Assembly (NCBI RefSeq): GCF_019649055.1
Contig: NW_026570402.1
Location: 62,001-126,000, forward strand
DNA from: Paramacrobiotus metropolitanus
Lineage: Eukaryota > Tardigrada > Eutardigrada > Parachela > Macrobiotidae
Reading direction: 5' to 3'
DNA length: 64,000 bases
Below are positions 21,960 through 33,487 of the stretch, in pieces. Both the position numbers and the translations under genes were made by a program. Every line of letters starts with the position of its first letter. Positions within the stretch are counted from its first letter, which is position 1. The notes under the pieces are model-generated. The model did no database searches and had not been told where the DNA came from. It worked only from the letters and a program-made list of their open reading frames with translations.

Positions 21960-22140
21960 CGTATTATTTCGTAATGCACAAGGTATTCCATAACCGGGTT
22001 TAGGACAGAAAAAAATGGGGCTTATCCACGCAACTTGAGATTGGCACCCTTCGACTCCAAGAAACACTTTCTCCGAGAGCATCTGATCCGCGAATTTTGC
22101 CATTTCCCGGCCGCCTCCAAGGCGCGCAATCTGGTACTTA
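21960..22140 (-). pseudogene. Relic of a type I BTB last exon, directly 3' of cyclase gene 1
   Basis: On the minus strand GREMAKFADQMLSEKV matches GREMVVDFADLMIPEKV of BTB gene 4, followed by GCQSQVAWISP and a PKPG end as in the relic at 8385-8560. The relic begins within about 30 bp of the cyclase stop codon. No other BTB exon remains. Confidence 0.6.
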
Positions 22141-22167
22141 ATAAATTAATTATGCCTTCCGTTACCG

Positions 22168-25100
22168 TTAGTGTGATGGTAGAAGAAGCCAGTATGTTGT
22201 CATGGTATCTTTTCCCTTTATCGCTTGCAACCCTCTTGACTCGACAGCGAACTGGCGGAAGTTCTCCAGAAGTGCTTGGCTGTGTGGGCTCAAATGAATG
22301 TGTCCTGGCAAGCCGTGACTGCACATTCGGGAGGCCATGTTGATTGTGTCACCGAACCTGTCATGTAAAAGTTGCTGAGAACCTTCTCTTGATTGTTACT
22401 TCCGCATTTGGTTTCAAAGTTATCCTTCGCCCAGTGCTTTCAAGAGCGCAATATTCGCAGTTGTAAATATCTGCTCAGAAAGTAAAATTCTTCAGTGGCA
22501 CCGTATGACGTAGCTTACAGGCAATAGCGTGGCCGTTTCAGTCCCATAAGTCCAGCGGCGCATGGACCTAAAAACAACTGTCACCGACGCCCGAACTTTA
22601 CCTGACGACACGACCCATAACTACCATGTTTACCGGAATGCATGCCAATCTTAAATTGTAAATTCAGCAGAAAGGTCGACTGATGTTTAGCCTCCATTAG
22701 CTTAATCACAAATCCCGCCATCCTTTGGATGTGGTTTTTTCCGATGCGCTCTGGCAGTCCACTCGCTACCTGCATACGAATATGCTTCTATCTGTGAGCA
22801 ACCTTAAATTAGTCAACATAATCGGTGAATACCATAAACGAATCCATAACTGCCTCCACTTTGTAGACCTCGCACTCCGTTGACAGTCTGTCGATAAAAG
22901 CTTCCGTGGCCGCGATCAAGGATATCGTCATCTCCGGCGAACTACTTTTGATAAAGTCAGCGAATCCATATAAATCAGCGAACAGAACCGTCACAGACTC
23001 AAAAATTTCAGCCGAAACTTTTTCACCGGCGCGCAGCTGCTTTGCCACGGATCTACATGAAAAAGAATATAGTACTGTAACGCGCTTTGACAAAACGGAA
23101 AATCGGAACAGAAGTATGCTTTTTTTATACTTCGGAAGGAACTGAGAGATGATAGCGTCGCATTTTTCCATCTCTTCCTTAAGTTCCCAGGTTCTAGTCG
23201 CGACTTGACCTTCCAACTCCATTGCATAACGCTCTAGTCGTTTGTAAATTTTGTCAAATAGCGTAGTTTTCTTCTTATTGGGAGCCAACAAAGGATTAAT
23301 CTGGACCATTTCACGACGAAGTCTTGCTGCATCTGGTCGTTGAAGCGGATCTGCGCTGAGACATAACCGCAGTATGTCAGGAATGTCCGGCGCATCCAGG
23401 CAAAGATCGAGAACTTCGGGAAAACTCGGAGAATCTGTAAATTCAAATGGGAACTGCCCAGGATTAAGCTTACGTGACGGATACACCTTATCTGATCGGT
23501 CGTTACGGGCAAAAGCGTCGTGATACAAATTAACACATTAAAAGACCGTCCGGACATGAATTCGGATCCGGCCACTTTACCATAAGTTCAGGATAAAAGA
23601 GCTTTGGCACAAACGGTTTTGTCGGTTATAGTCGCTCAGAATACTTTTTCTTACCTTGTGCAGCTGCTATGATTTTCGCGAAGATATTTCCCGCGGTCAG
23701 TATGTCGTAGATGACCAGACCTGATGAGAAAATATCTACCATCTGTTGTGATTTGTTGTCAGCGCTGGCTGTTGTTCCGGGTGGTGACCAATATACAGAT
23801 TCTCCGATGACATTCTGACATAAATTCGTGGTCAAATCTCGGTTGGCTTGGCATAAGTTATGCCGAATTTTCTCGGAACCCAAATGCGCCAGTTTAAGGG
23901 TGAAATGCTTATCCACCCAGCAAGTCAGGACACTGATTCGCCCATGGTATTGTAATGATGAAGAGTGAACATATTGAACTGCCTGCAAAACTGAATGCAA
24001 ATGAGAAACCTGGTTTTATTATCGGTTGGACACCCATAGTTTCGTACTTCGATATAGTCCAGCACTAAGGAGCTTTGCATTGTCGGGTCTCTGCTAACAG
24101 AACTGTCAAATACGTCCGGCAGAGCTCCTCGTGAGGGACTCTCCATCACCGCGGAGATGCAGTAAACGCCGGTTGTGGAGGCTGTTATGGCCAGTCCGAA
24201 GAACTGGCAAATATTGATGCTGTCCATTTTGTTCAGCTATAAAACCAAAACCTGGAAAGCCCTGTAAATGCACAAATACTACGCAGCACGTCGCAGTACC
24301 TTGCGAAACAAAAGAAGGAGTTCTTTTGTTGCATGTATATTAGCAAAACTTGCCGGACTGCTTCTACTGACCACTTTCCAGCCCATCACCGGCTTGTTTT
24401 TAAAAGATCCAAGAAGGATGGCGTTGTTAAAGCTCTGCAGAAAACAACGCCGTACAGAGTAAACTTTACTGCGTTAATGTGAGACACATTAAAAACTTGC
24501 GGGCGACGAAGTGGTTGGGTCACGTAGCGCGTTTGATTCCAATGAGTAACGGGGTTTTCTTCCTTGTGCAGCTAGCAGCGAGAGCCGGGAGACTACTCTT
24601 TGATCTGGTGCCTCCAGATACACTTGCCACCAGGGGTCACGGAGTAACTGGTTGTCTGCTTTGCGTTTGACGAACCTAAAAAGCGTAAACTTAAGTACAG
24701 TAAAATTATGACTAACTTACTATTTTCTTCGTCTTCTAAAATTCCTCTGGTGTATAGTGTACCGCTAAGCAATAAATAGTTATTGGCATAGGAAGTCGTA
24801 AGTTTTAATTTTTCTCCAGTTTATATAATTGAATCTTGAATGTCGAATAAATGAATAAGTTTGTAGCTGGACAGTACTGTAAAGGTCAGCTGCAATTCCG
24901 TTGTTATTTCTGATTGGTCTAACCGCTGAAGAAGGTTACTTACACTGCACATCCCAGGACAGTTATGGCCCCGAATGAACAAACTAAACTGATCGATAGA
25001 ACGTAAGTAAATCGATTATCACCTGTAACGTACATGAAATGGATAATTCGCACGGACAGCACGTAAGTATGTCAGGCAACTAAGGGTTTCTTATGTTTGC

Positions 25101-28100
25101 GACATTTTCCTAACCAGGCATACACGGCGGGCGTTGCTTGAGATATCCACATAGCGGTTCGTTAGGTGGGGGAAAAGAAGCATTGGAAGAACCCCACACT
25201 AACAATTGCTGCAGTTCTTGTATATTCCCGGTCTGACCAAACTTTCGCAGCAAAGGCTGTTGAAAAGAAAATAACCGGGGTGTTCTATTAGGAAACCAGC
25301 TAACAAATAACATAAAACTTACCTCACGACTTCCGTTTGCATTGAAAAGAGAAACTGTGAAGTCAGTACGCCGCTGTCCATCGCTGTCGATGTACATAGT
25401 GTTACCAAAGTTATCTGCAAACGTTCTATTGCGAAGCCGTTGCATTAGCGCCGCACCACTCCAATCTGGTTGCTTTTCCGTCGCTATTATATCGTTAATG
25501 ATCTAAAAGTTGACAACTGGAAAACATTCTGACAGACACTGACGCAGTTTTCTGTTCTTCTGTTTGTCTGGAACTTACTATAGCTGAAAGAACTGGGAAC
25601 GTCATCACTCTCGCATACCGCTGCCATGCCGACAGACGACTGTGCACAGTTTGTTCCCTGTCCTTTTAGTGTTAGCTATAGTAAGTTTTAAGTTTGCCGC
25701 CTATTTCGCTCAATTTTATACCGTTTTCATAAACTGGCCACCCGTCACATCCCATGTGACGCTCGGCGTGACTAAAACGCCGATCACGTACACTTCTGCT
25801 TCTGGTATCAAGTTTTCGTTAAATGTACGGGTTATCTTACTCAGATCGATTTGCTTGCGTCATCTGCTTTGCTTGCTACGGTTGCGTATCCCAAAAAACT
25901 ATGCTTACGCAGGCTAAATGCCGGCATTTCCGGACAATTTTCTGTATTTTGTGTAATGATAGTATCTGATTTTCTTGTATAAAGAACTCTGGAACAAATT
26001 ACAGGATATTATTATTGGAAAAAGATGTTTGTATAAGCTATAAACAAAATAAACGACCGGAGTGCAGCGAAGGTCCTCTACTTCAATTGAAATAAATGGT
26101 TGTTCATCTACCTGTTTGTTGCGGAAGTGACTCGATGACGTGATTGGCATTTGGGATTTAGCCCACACGACATCATGGAATAATAATTATACACACTGTA
26201 AGCCTGTAATTATGTATTATTTAATAATAAAAATTGTGAAAAGTATTTCAAAAACCGAAAATTTTGATAGTAATGCGGTTTTTAAAAAATCACAGTGGTA
26301 TTATTCTGTGTATTCTACAGAAATCTACATGCGCTTTATTTGTACTGAATCGTACAGAACAAATATCGCTCACAAAATACATTCAAATAAATTTAAAATA
26401 TCCTTCTACGGGTATGTAATGGATTTGACCTGACGATTATTTAACAGTTCTATACTTGCCCACAAAAATCGTGCAAACTGAAATGCATCCTTTTCTCGGG
26501 TTACCAGCCGATCTCACTGATTTTAATCAATCACAGATAATAATTTTATGATAAGGCAAAAAGTGTCGGAGGACTAAATTTTTAAGAATAATTTATAAAA
26601 ACAACGAAATCGCGAAGCCATCAAACTCACTGCAAGGGCTGCGCTTCGGTCTACCAACGCACAGTTCGGTGCATTTTCCTAGGACACCAAAATTACGTTA
26701 AATTACGTTATGAATCACCATGAAGATGGATCACCTTCCCTACTAAAGACCTGCAAACGATCTGTAATTGGCGTATAATTGCACTGAAAAATGATATCTG
26801 TTATTATTTTTTCACGCACTCAAATTTCCGGATTCCGGTGCAGGTAAATATGTATACCCATAATGACATCTCAGGACATCCTGATACAATTAGTATAATA
26901 AGCATCCATCAAAGCTTTTCTGTTTCATTACTTGATCGTTGACTTTCATGAGAAAGAAGGAACAGTTTTCCAGTTAACACTGTTTCGTAAATATCTACGT
27001 TTTTGCTGTTTTATGGAAACTATACATTGACGATCCGTATAATTTATAAACTGATTGCCATAAGCAAAGCTTTTAAAGAGTTTGTACATTGTAGTGTTCA
27101 GAAGCTTGAGCAGGATACGTGGGTGCCTAGTTAGGAAGACTTATACGTAACTGACCACAATACGAAGGAAACTGACAAAATCACAGTGTTAAACCTTTTT
27201 TGACCTTTACTGTCGGGCTTACCTCCGCAAGTGCAAAGATTGTGGTGTATCCACTGATGATAAGAGTATACGGCTGAAGACAAAAAGCGTACACGAATGT
27301 AATCCAGACCACATTCTGAGAAGAATTACTTTTATCAGGGAGTGATCGACCAACCTGGCTCTGTAGAGGATAGGTAAAATTATAATCTCTTTCGGCTCGC
27401 CGAAGAATTTCTGCTCCAAGCTGCCTCTTTGCAGAGTTGTTGGTGCTTTCGCTTGGATTGATTATCAGCACGGAACGAAACGCTTGCAGAATAATCTAGT
27501 GACACAGCGATGAGTTAATACTTCCTTTATCGCAGTTTGCGAGCAACAGGAGCTAAACAGTTGCGGTAAGATGTCGCTACAGCTACTAAATACTATTTCA
27601 GATAAACGACCTCATCCATGGTACCAAAGTTCACCTACGTGCACAAGACCTTACATTTTCGTACACTCCCAAACACTTTTTTGCATTGTTTTAAGACATT
27701 CTGTAGTAATTTATAAACACTGCGTAAAAACCGTTTGTGCGCGCCATATCTTGTTGGGGAGTTATGGGTAAATTTAAATTTCGAAAAGCGAAAAACGCAG
27801 CATTGGTTTCTGGTAGTTCTAGCGTGGGAGATGATAAAATATAAGCGCGGTTACGCATAGAATATTAGGATCTTTACTCACCAAGTCGTTTTTATCGCTC
27901 GCTTGCCAATATATTGGGCGAAACAGATTGTTTTCAACCAAAACATAAACCTACAATTGATTCGATCAATCGATAAGTTCAAGGCGGTGGCACCATAATC
28001 CAGTTGAAACCTTGAAGGCACTCGATTTTGCTTACATGTTCGCCATTCGTCATCTCCATGGATGAAGCGATGAACTGCAGAAACATTCCATCAAATCTCA

Positions 28101-29152
28101 CACCGTAACAAACATAAAAATCTGCACAAATATTCCCTTACCAAAAATTCTCGTAGAGCCGGCCCATTACCGAAGTACAGCACAACTAGAAATTATACAC
28201 TTTCAGCTTAACTGATCCGGACGGCTGGAGCTTTGAACTAACGCACTTTCTCACCTCTACTTGTTGCACGGATCTTCTCGAGAATCGATGGAAAGTCGGC
28301 AAACGGGGAAGTGGACTGCGCGGAAAGGGTCCAGACAGTGAACCTGATGCGCCTTTCATTCTTGAGATGGATCACGACTAACGCTCCCACGTCAGCATAG
28401 AAGGCCGGCGAACTGTTGTCGATGATGACATTTACCGATGTCCAGTTGAACTTGAGCAATAATTGTATAAATAATTCACCCGCGTCGGACATGCGGAAAT
28501 AGCTGGTGATTATTCCCGTGGGGTATTGCAACCGTTGTGAGCCTGTGATTGGGCTGGCGCCTGCCCTGAAACATGGAAAACAGTGCTTGTTTACCAGGAT
28601 GGTTAATTGCTGAGCAGCTTGCTACAAGCCTACAACTACCGACATTGAAATCCACAAAGCGTCCCATTGTGTACAAAGCCGTGCTAATTCCACAGCGCCA
28701 CCGATTTCACATCCTAAAATTTCAGAAAATCGCACTAATGAGCTACCAGGAAGTATTTGACATTAATTTTCTTGTATGTTTTTGAGCGATGTGTTTTTTT
28801 GTGCGCTACCTGGTAAAATGGACACGAGGGCGTCACGCTCTTTGCGCTGACGATAATAGATATCGGCGGACACTGCGGCAACATTGCTGGTAAGGTTCCC
28901 ACAGTTCTGATCTTGAACGTATTCAGTATTGAATCGTATTGATCCATTGTATATTTTGTGCACATGATCAACAGCCAGCGACAACGCTGGTGCGGTATAT
29001 GGCAGAGATCCGTAACCTCCTGTTGCGATGCCGGCTACTAGCAAACTCACATTGACAGCACGATGACCCGGCTTCCGTTCCAACTGGTTAAGCACTGGAT
29101 CAATACACACCATAACAATAAGGATGGAGAGTGGAGTAAATGAAAATATCAT
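22168..29152 (-). CDS. Receptor guanylyl cyclase 1
   Basis: Exons are complement(22168-22357, 22519-22567, 22634-22769, 22833-23052, 23131-23453, about 23581-23630 unresolved, 23655-23982, 24048-24236, 24300-24434, 24501-24675, 24944-25022, 25115-25256, 25323-25502, 27223-27273, 27355-27495, 27882-27950, 28247-28565, 28644-28713, 28810-29152), about 1060 aa. In order: signal peptide (MIFSFTPLSILIVMV); ANF-receptor-like ectodomain with NVSLLVAG, ILPG and NWTSVNVI; one transmembrane segment in the 24944-25022 exon; kinase-homology domain (DSINICQFFGLAI, LQYHGR; no canonical HRD or DFG); coiled linker (ERYAMELEGQV); class III cyclase. Metal-binding Asp residues (FADLYGF; MDSFM), purine Glu and Cys (YKVEAV; RYCLFGD) and the NMASR Asn/Arg are all present, so it should make cGMP at a membrane. 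The GC-donor intron follows 24501. The junction after 23655 is not solved. Confidence 0.85.
24491..24501 (-). other. GC-AG intron donor (GCAAGT) in cyclase gene 1
   Basis: On the minus strand the exon ends at 24501 with TCGCCC and the intron starts GCAAGT. The next GT choice gives the wrong phase, and the frame downstream hits TAA within a few codons. The acceptor CTGCAG precedes AGCTTT at 24434. Only the GC donor joins the two exons in phase 0. The same GCAAGT is used at the matching site in the other two cyclase copies. Confidence 0.6.
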
Positions 29153-29239
29153 CTTCACGTTACGCGCCTTAATAGGACTCGTAGTAAACTTGACAGCCAG
29201 TTCATGGAAACAACGCTTCAAAGCATTTATTCGCAACAC

Positions 29240-29560
29240 AAGGGAGGATTTGCCGTGGATTTGAAGTATGGAAAATATAATTCCGGCGCTGGTTGAGTGG
29301 TGATCCCGGCAATCAGCAAAGGAATGAATGAAAAGGTCTAACTAACGACACGGATTCTGCACTGAAGAAGAGGGGAATTAAACCAGCTGGGTGTTTCAAA
29401 TGTAAATAGAATTTGTCATTGACTACCACCAGTTTGCTAGTAACGCTGCAGTATATAAGCGTAAATTGTTAGAACTAATCACTGGCCTTCCGGCGATATT
29501 GACCTTTTAACTGTACGACTAATTGACGGCATTACGCATGCACGAACACCAAAGCATCAA
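29240..29560. promoter_or_regulatory. Conserved 5' region of cyclase gene 1
   Basis: From just upstream of the start codon to about 29560 this segment matches 44680-45030 upstream of cyclase gene 2 (shared GCCGTGGATTTGAA, ATATAATTCCG, CTTCCGGCGATATTG, ACGCATGCACGA). Both copies contain a TATA-like run (TATATAAGCG; TTTATAAGCG) near the middle. It probably holds the promoter and 5' UTR of each gene. Confidence 0.5.
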
Positions 29561-30375
29561 TGATCAGATAAACAGGGAACGGTGTAACTTAATATTAAGA
29601 TGGACATATCTTGTGAGCTTTCCCAGTTTCCAGTATTTTTTCTCGGCACACTCGCAGCAAAAAAAACTGGCTGTCAGAGAAATGTATCAACTAAGCAAAC
29701 AATATGTCCCAGCATGCTGTTATTTAATACCTTGTTTATTTAGCGATATCATTATGGTTGCAGTTATCGCCCTAGTTAAAGCCTGGTTTTTCCCATCTTA
29801 CTGATCCGCCGCTTCGATCTCCCCACAATTTCTTTACGCACCACGATTGAAATTGCGGTAGTACGTCTCTTTATCTACCTGAACTCGCGGTTGTCGTCTT
29901 GTTGCAAAAGAATTATCATCAGCTGTAGTCTGTAAGATATATGTAGAGAAGAAGGTAGGCGCGTGCCACAAAATCACCAGCCAACGTTTTGCTCTAATTT
30001 ATCGCACAGCATCCGTGCGAGTGTACGAATATTATTACCAGTCAAGTTTACTGGAGGATGCACGGGTACTACTTTGATACAGTTGTGATGGAGCCTTATT
30101 CCACACAGCTTTTTTGGGAAATTCGGTTTAGTTTAGAAGTGTTGCTCTTTTAGCTCCCTAAAAATGTGGTCGATTTGCTAAAGTTCACACCATCTTGTCG
30201 CAAAATCGAATTTCAAAATACTCCAAGACCAGCAGCTACCGACCGTCATAATTAATGCCGGTGGATTCTGATCGTTCATGTTAACTTGAACAGCTAGAAT
30301 AAAAGTCACTGTCATACGGACGTGTTGCCTAATTGACCGAGCGTGTGTGCATGGGTGTGCGCACGCGTACAATTG

Positions 30376-30870
30376 GGAGTGGGACATTTTCGCCGCACTC
30401 AGATTAGACGCGCGACTTTTCGCCGCGGTACATCTGGATGCTGGGGCATTGCGGTTTGGGATATATTGCTTTCAGACATCTAACCTTGGACGCGCTGAGT
30501 TGCACTTTTTTCCAGGATTTTTTATAGGTTTTCGGGCTATTTTTAAGGTCCTCTTTGGTTTTCATATGTTTTTCTATATTCTCAGATTCTTAGATTTCTT
30601 AGGTTTTGCGTTTCTTAAGGTGTTGTAGATTCTTTGGTTTCTGAGGTTGCTTAGGTCTCCTAGATTTCCTGGTTACTTAGGTTTCTTAGGTCTCGACGTC
30701 GAAATAATCTTACGACAAAATGTCTCGGCGCCGAAATGTCTCGCGGCTTGATGTCGTGCCGACTAATTGTTATGCCAGCAGGAGATTAAACGTAAACGAG
30801 CTGAACGAGAAGAAAGTCTTGAAAGTCAAAACCGGCGACCCGAGCAGCACTTTTGCCGCTCGCGCCGGAC
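30376..30870. repeat. Dispersed repeat, copy A (CGCCGCGAAA/CGACGAAATGTC family)
   Basis: Starts GACATTTTCGCCGCACT, has a GC-rich left part (ATGCTGGGGCATTGCGGTTT), a T-rich middle made of TTTCTTAGG units, and a right part of degenerate GACGAAATGTCTCG units, ending GTCGTGCCATAT. Copy B at 37190-37740 has the same three-part order. Not coding; probably a non-autonomous transposon. Confidence 0.6.
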
Positions 30871-31181
30871 GTTTTCGTCGTGCCATATAAAAGTAGAGAG
30901 AGAGCAGGATAGGAGGTGTACGGTAGGTTAGAGGCCGACTCCAAGACAAATGCTTTCGTCGCCCTAACAAAATTAACGAGCTGCCTCATGTTGCAGCATG
31001 TGGGAGTACAGCGTAAACACACATACGGCACACGATTTCTTTGTGATTGGTTGTTTCCGGATCACCCGGAAGTTAATATTTACAGAAACGTTATAAGAGA
31101 AGTAATCCCCTCCGATACAGTTAAACTTCCTGTATACAGTATTACTCCAAGCGAGGCCTGCTTTGCGCGACAGAGAGAGCG

Positions 31182-31230
31182 TACACCTGGTAGTTATACG
31201 TAAACTGTTTACGTATAACTACCAGGTGTA
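31182..31230. repeat. Perfect 24-bp palindrome with 1-nt centre
   Basis: Arm 31182-31205 (TACACCTGGTAGTTATACGT plus AAAC) is followed by one T and its exact inverse complement to 31230. It lies in the spacer 5' of cyclase gene 1. Confidence 0.9.
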
Positions 31231-31279
31231 AGTAAACAGTAGGTGACTTACAATCGGCATCGTCGACAGCTCAGGTGTA

Positions 31280-31760
31280 GCACTCTATGAGAGAAGAAAC
31301 ATGCTGCGACGTTTGTTCTTTTAAAAGGAAGAGCTTCCGGTTTGTGGCAATTGCTGATTTAGTGAAAACGTTTCCAGATATAAAGAAATCAATAATACTG
31401 CTCTGTCTTAATTATTCCTGTGCAACCGCCTTTTAATAGCTTATTCAAATAAATCCACGACTTAATCTACACAAAACATACAGACGCCGCTTGCATTGGA
31501 CAGCTTTTCCCAAATCGTTAACACTTCGACACTCTACAGAGTAGAAAGTATGCATTTCGAAAGACCAGCCATTAGATTCTTCTAATGAAATAGATTTTTT
31601 CATAAAGACAGATCTTTCAATTCACTCCTATAGCTGTCAACGTTGCTAAGCTAAGAAAGCACTTACCACTTTCCGAGGTTTTGGATTCTTAACAACGACC
31701 ACAGGTCACAACAACTGCAGTGCCGAAACCGTTTATTGAAAAGAACCTTTGTGACCTTCC
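31280..31760. repeat. Segmental-duplication block upstream of cyclase gene 1
   Basis: Matches 45860-46340 (upstream of cyclase gene 2) over most of its length (TTTTAAAAGGAAGAGCTTCC, CGCATTGGACGA/GCATTGGACAG, TACAGAGTA), and part of it matches 54150-54300 upstream of cyclase copy 3. On the minus strand of the second copy a 61-codon open frame (45955-46140) begins after a plausible acceptor, but this copy has a frameshift relative to it. It may be an old exon of an unrecognised gene. Confidence 0.5.
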
Positions 31761-33120
31761 ATCAGATCGGGAATAGAAAAGAATGGGTAAAACTCGGGCT
31801 CGACACAACGAAAAATAAATCTAGTACTTGACTTTAATTTTACCATCTTTTTTGGTGCGCCATACAAAACATTTGCAACCAAGGTGATCATTCACAGCGG
31901 GTTCGATTAGTGCAGATTGTGCAAAGGATCCAAAAACCTGGAAACGCTTGCCGAAAACGCTTATTTTATTGCCTTGCAAATAGGTGTTACGCGTCTGATA
32001 TTTAATAATTATTATCTTGGTCGGGAGCTTTTATAGAGCTGGTATGGATCCTGCAAAGGCAGAGAGCGCAAAGAGAGGGAGAAAGAGAGTGATAGAGCGA
32101 TGCTGCAAAGTGTCAATAAAGTCACTCCATAATACTCGTAGCAGAATTTAGCGACGTCATGCAGAAACAAACCAATCTGCTGCCATTTCAGGCTTGCCTT
32201 CGATAGACAAAAGTCCCATGATTCTAGTGCAAACCTTCTAAACGCCTCCCATAATAAATGAATGCTTAAGCTTGGAAGAATGTGGTTTGGTAGGCCGTGG
32301 CTCCACATTCTATCTCCAAACCGGTAAACAATTTGATACATATTGTAAGTTGTTTGTAATTAGAGAGCGAGCGTACTGTATTTCCAGTAAGAGCGGATTC
32401 ATGCTTGTCTCCAGTTGGTAGAAGACTAGGAAATTGGGGTGAAGGGTGTTTAAAGGAAGTGGAAGTTGGTGTACTTGTACACAAAACTTTCTTTTCCGCA
32501 CACTATCAAACCCTTTTTGCTTTATTTTCTGCCATTCTGTAGCCAGATGATTTGCCTGCGCGATAGGTCACTGCGGGATATTTGGTGCTGGGGCAATCGT
32601 CATAGACAGTTGGCCGTGAGGGCTTTTCGACATCAGACAGTTACCGGTAGCCATTTGGGTTCAAGAACATTTCTTCCGAGGGCAATTCGTTTTTGTGGCA
32701 AATGGTCGTACGAGTATCCGTTGCCATAAACCGTTTCAGAATTTTTGACTCTTCTTAAAACTCATTTGGCCAATGTCCGACCGTGAGGGGATATGTCGTG
32801 AATTAAAGACCTTGCGCCAATTAAGTGGAAGCTGATTATACATACCGACCACGACACAATCGGTGGAGCACTGTCCACCACTTTTCGGCACTATCTTTTA
32901 CTCCGTTCACCATTTGTTGACAAGACAGTATTCACAAGGAAAATTTGTTTTGCTTCCTACCAAGTTCCAGCATGTTGTACAAACATTTTATTTATTTTTT
33001 TTTCGGGAAAGGTTGCGTAGAGCTTTGCTATGAGCTCACGGTACCAACCGGGTATTCTAATACTACAGTATTGTAATGGTGTAATGGTAGCCCAATAACT
33101 CTATAACAAAACAACGGAAC

Positions 33121-33409
33121 TGTTAGAATTTATATTATGAGATTATTATAGTCACGGGAACAGAAAGCGGAAGCATCGCACACACTGGTGTTGTTCTGTT
33201 CATCAACGTTATACAAGCAGGTTTCTTATATAGCACTAGGTACATTCACGATATTAGTAAGTTACTGCACCTAAACATCTGATAAACAAGGGGATTGGTG
33301 ACCTGGGTGCACCGTACACTCATAGATCAGTTAGTAGGACAATGGTCATAGTTCACAAGTAGATGACACATTATGAGTGTATAATATATTGGTAATATAT
33401 TTTCTAACA
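33121..33409 (-). repeat. 3' LTR of the copia-type element
   Basis: 289 bp, TG...CA ends. It matches the other LTR except for ACGTT instead of ACGCT near 33208. The purine tract lies immediately inside it. Confidence 0.9.
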
Positions 33410-33487
33410 CCCCCCTTCACCCAGCGGGCCATATCCACTGAAACGCACACTGGTTCCAAAGGTTCTTGATTCGGATCCTTGATATCT

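Larger units (their letters stand above)
29561..33120. other. Intergenic region upstream of cyclase gene 1
   Basis: Contains the CGACGAAATG-rich repeat (30376-30870), the 24-bp palindrome (31182-31230) and a block duplicated upstream of every cyclase copy (31280-31760). Elsewhere no gene is supported: open frames are short, overlapping and without motifs. The last five bases (GGAAC, 33116-33120) are the target duplication of the adjoining LTR element. Confidence 0.5.

Noticed and set aside
22906-23145. Plus-strand frame over the cyclase catalytic exon
   Set aside because: Antisense shadow of the conserved cyclase exon.
25642-25917. 91-codon plus-strand hydrophobic frame in a cyclase gene 1 intron
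   Set aside because: No recognisable family, starts without a promoter or splice context, and is not conserved in the matching intron of cyclase gene 2.
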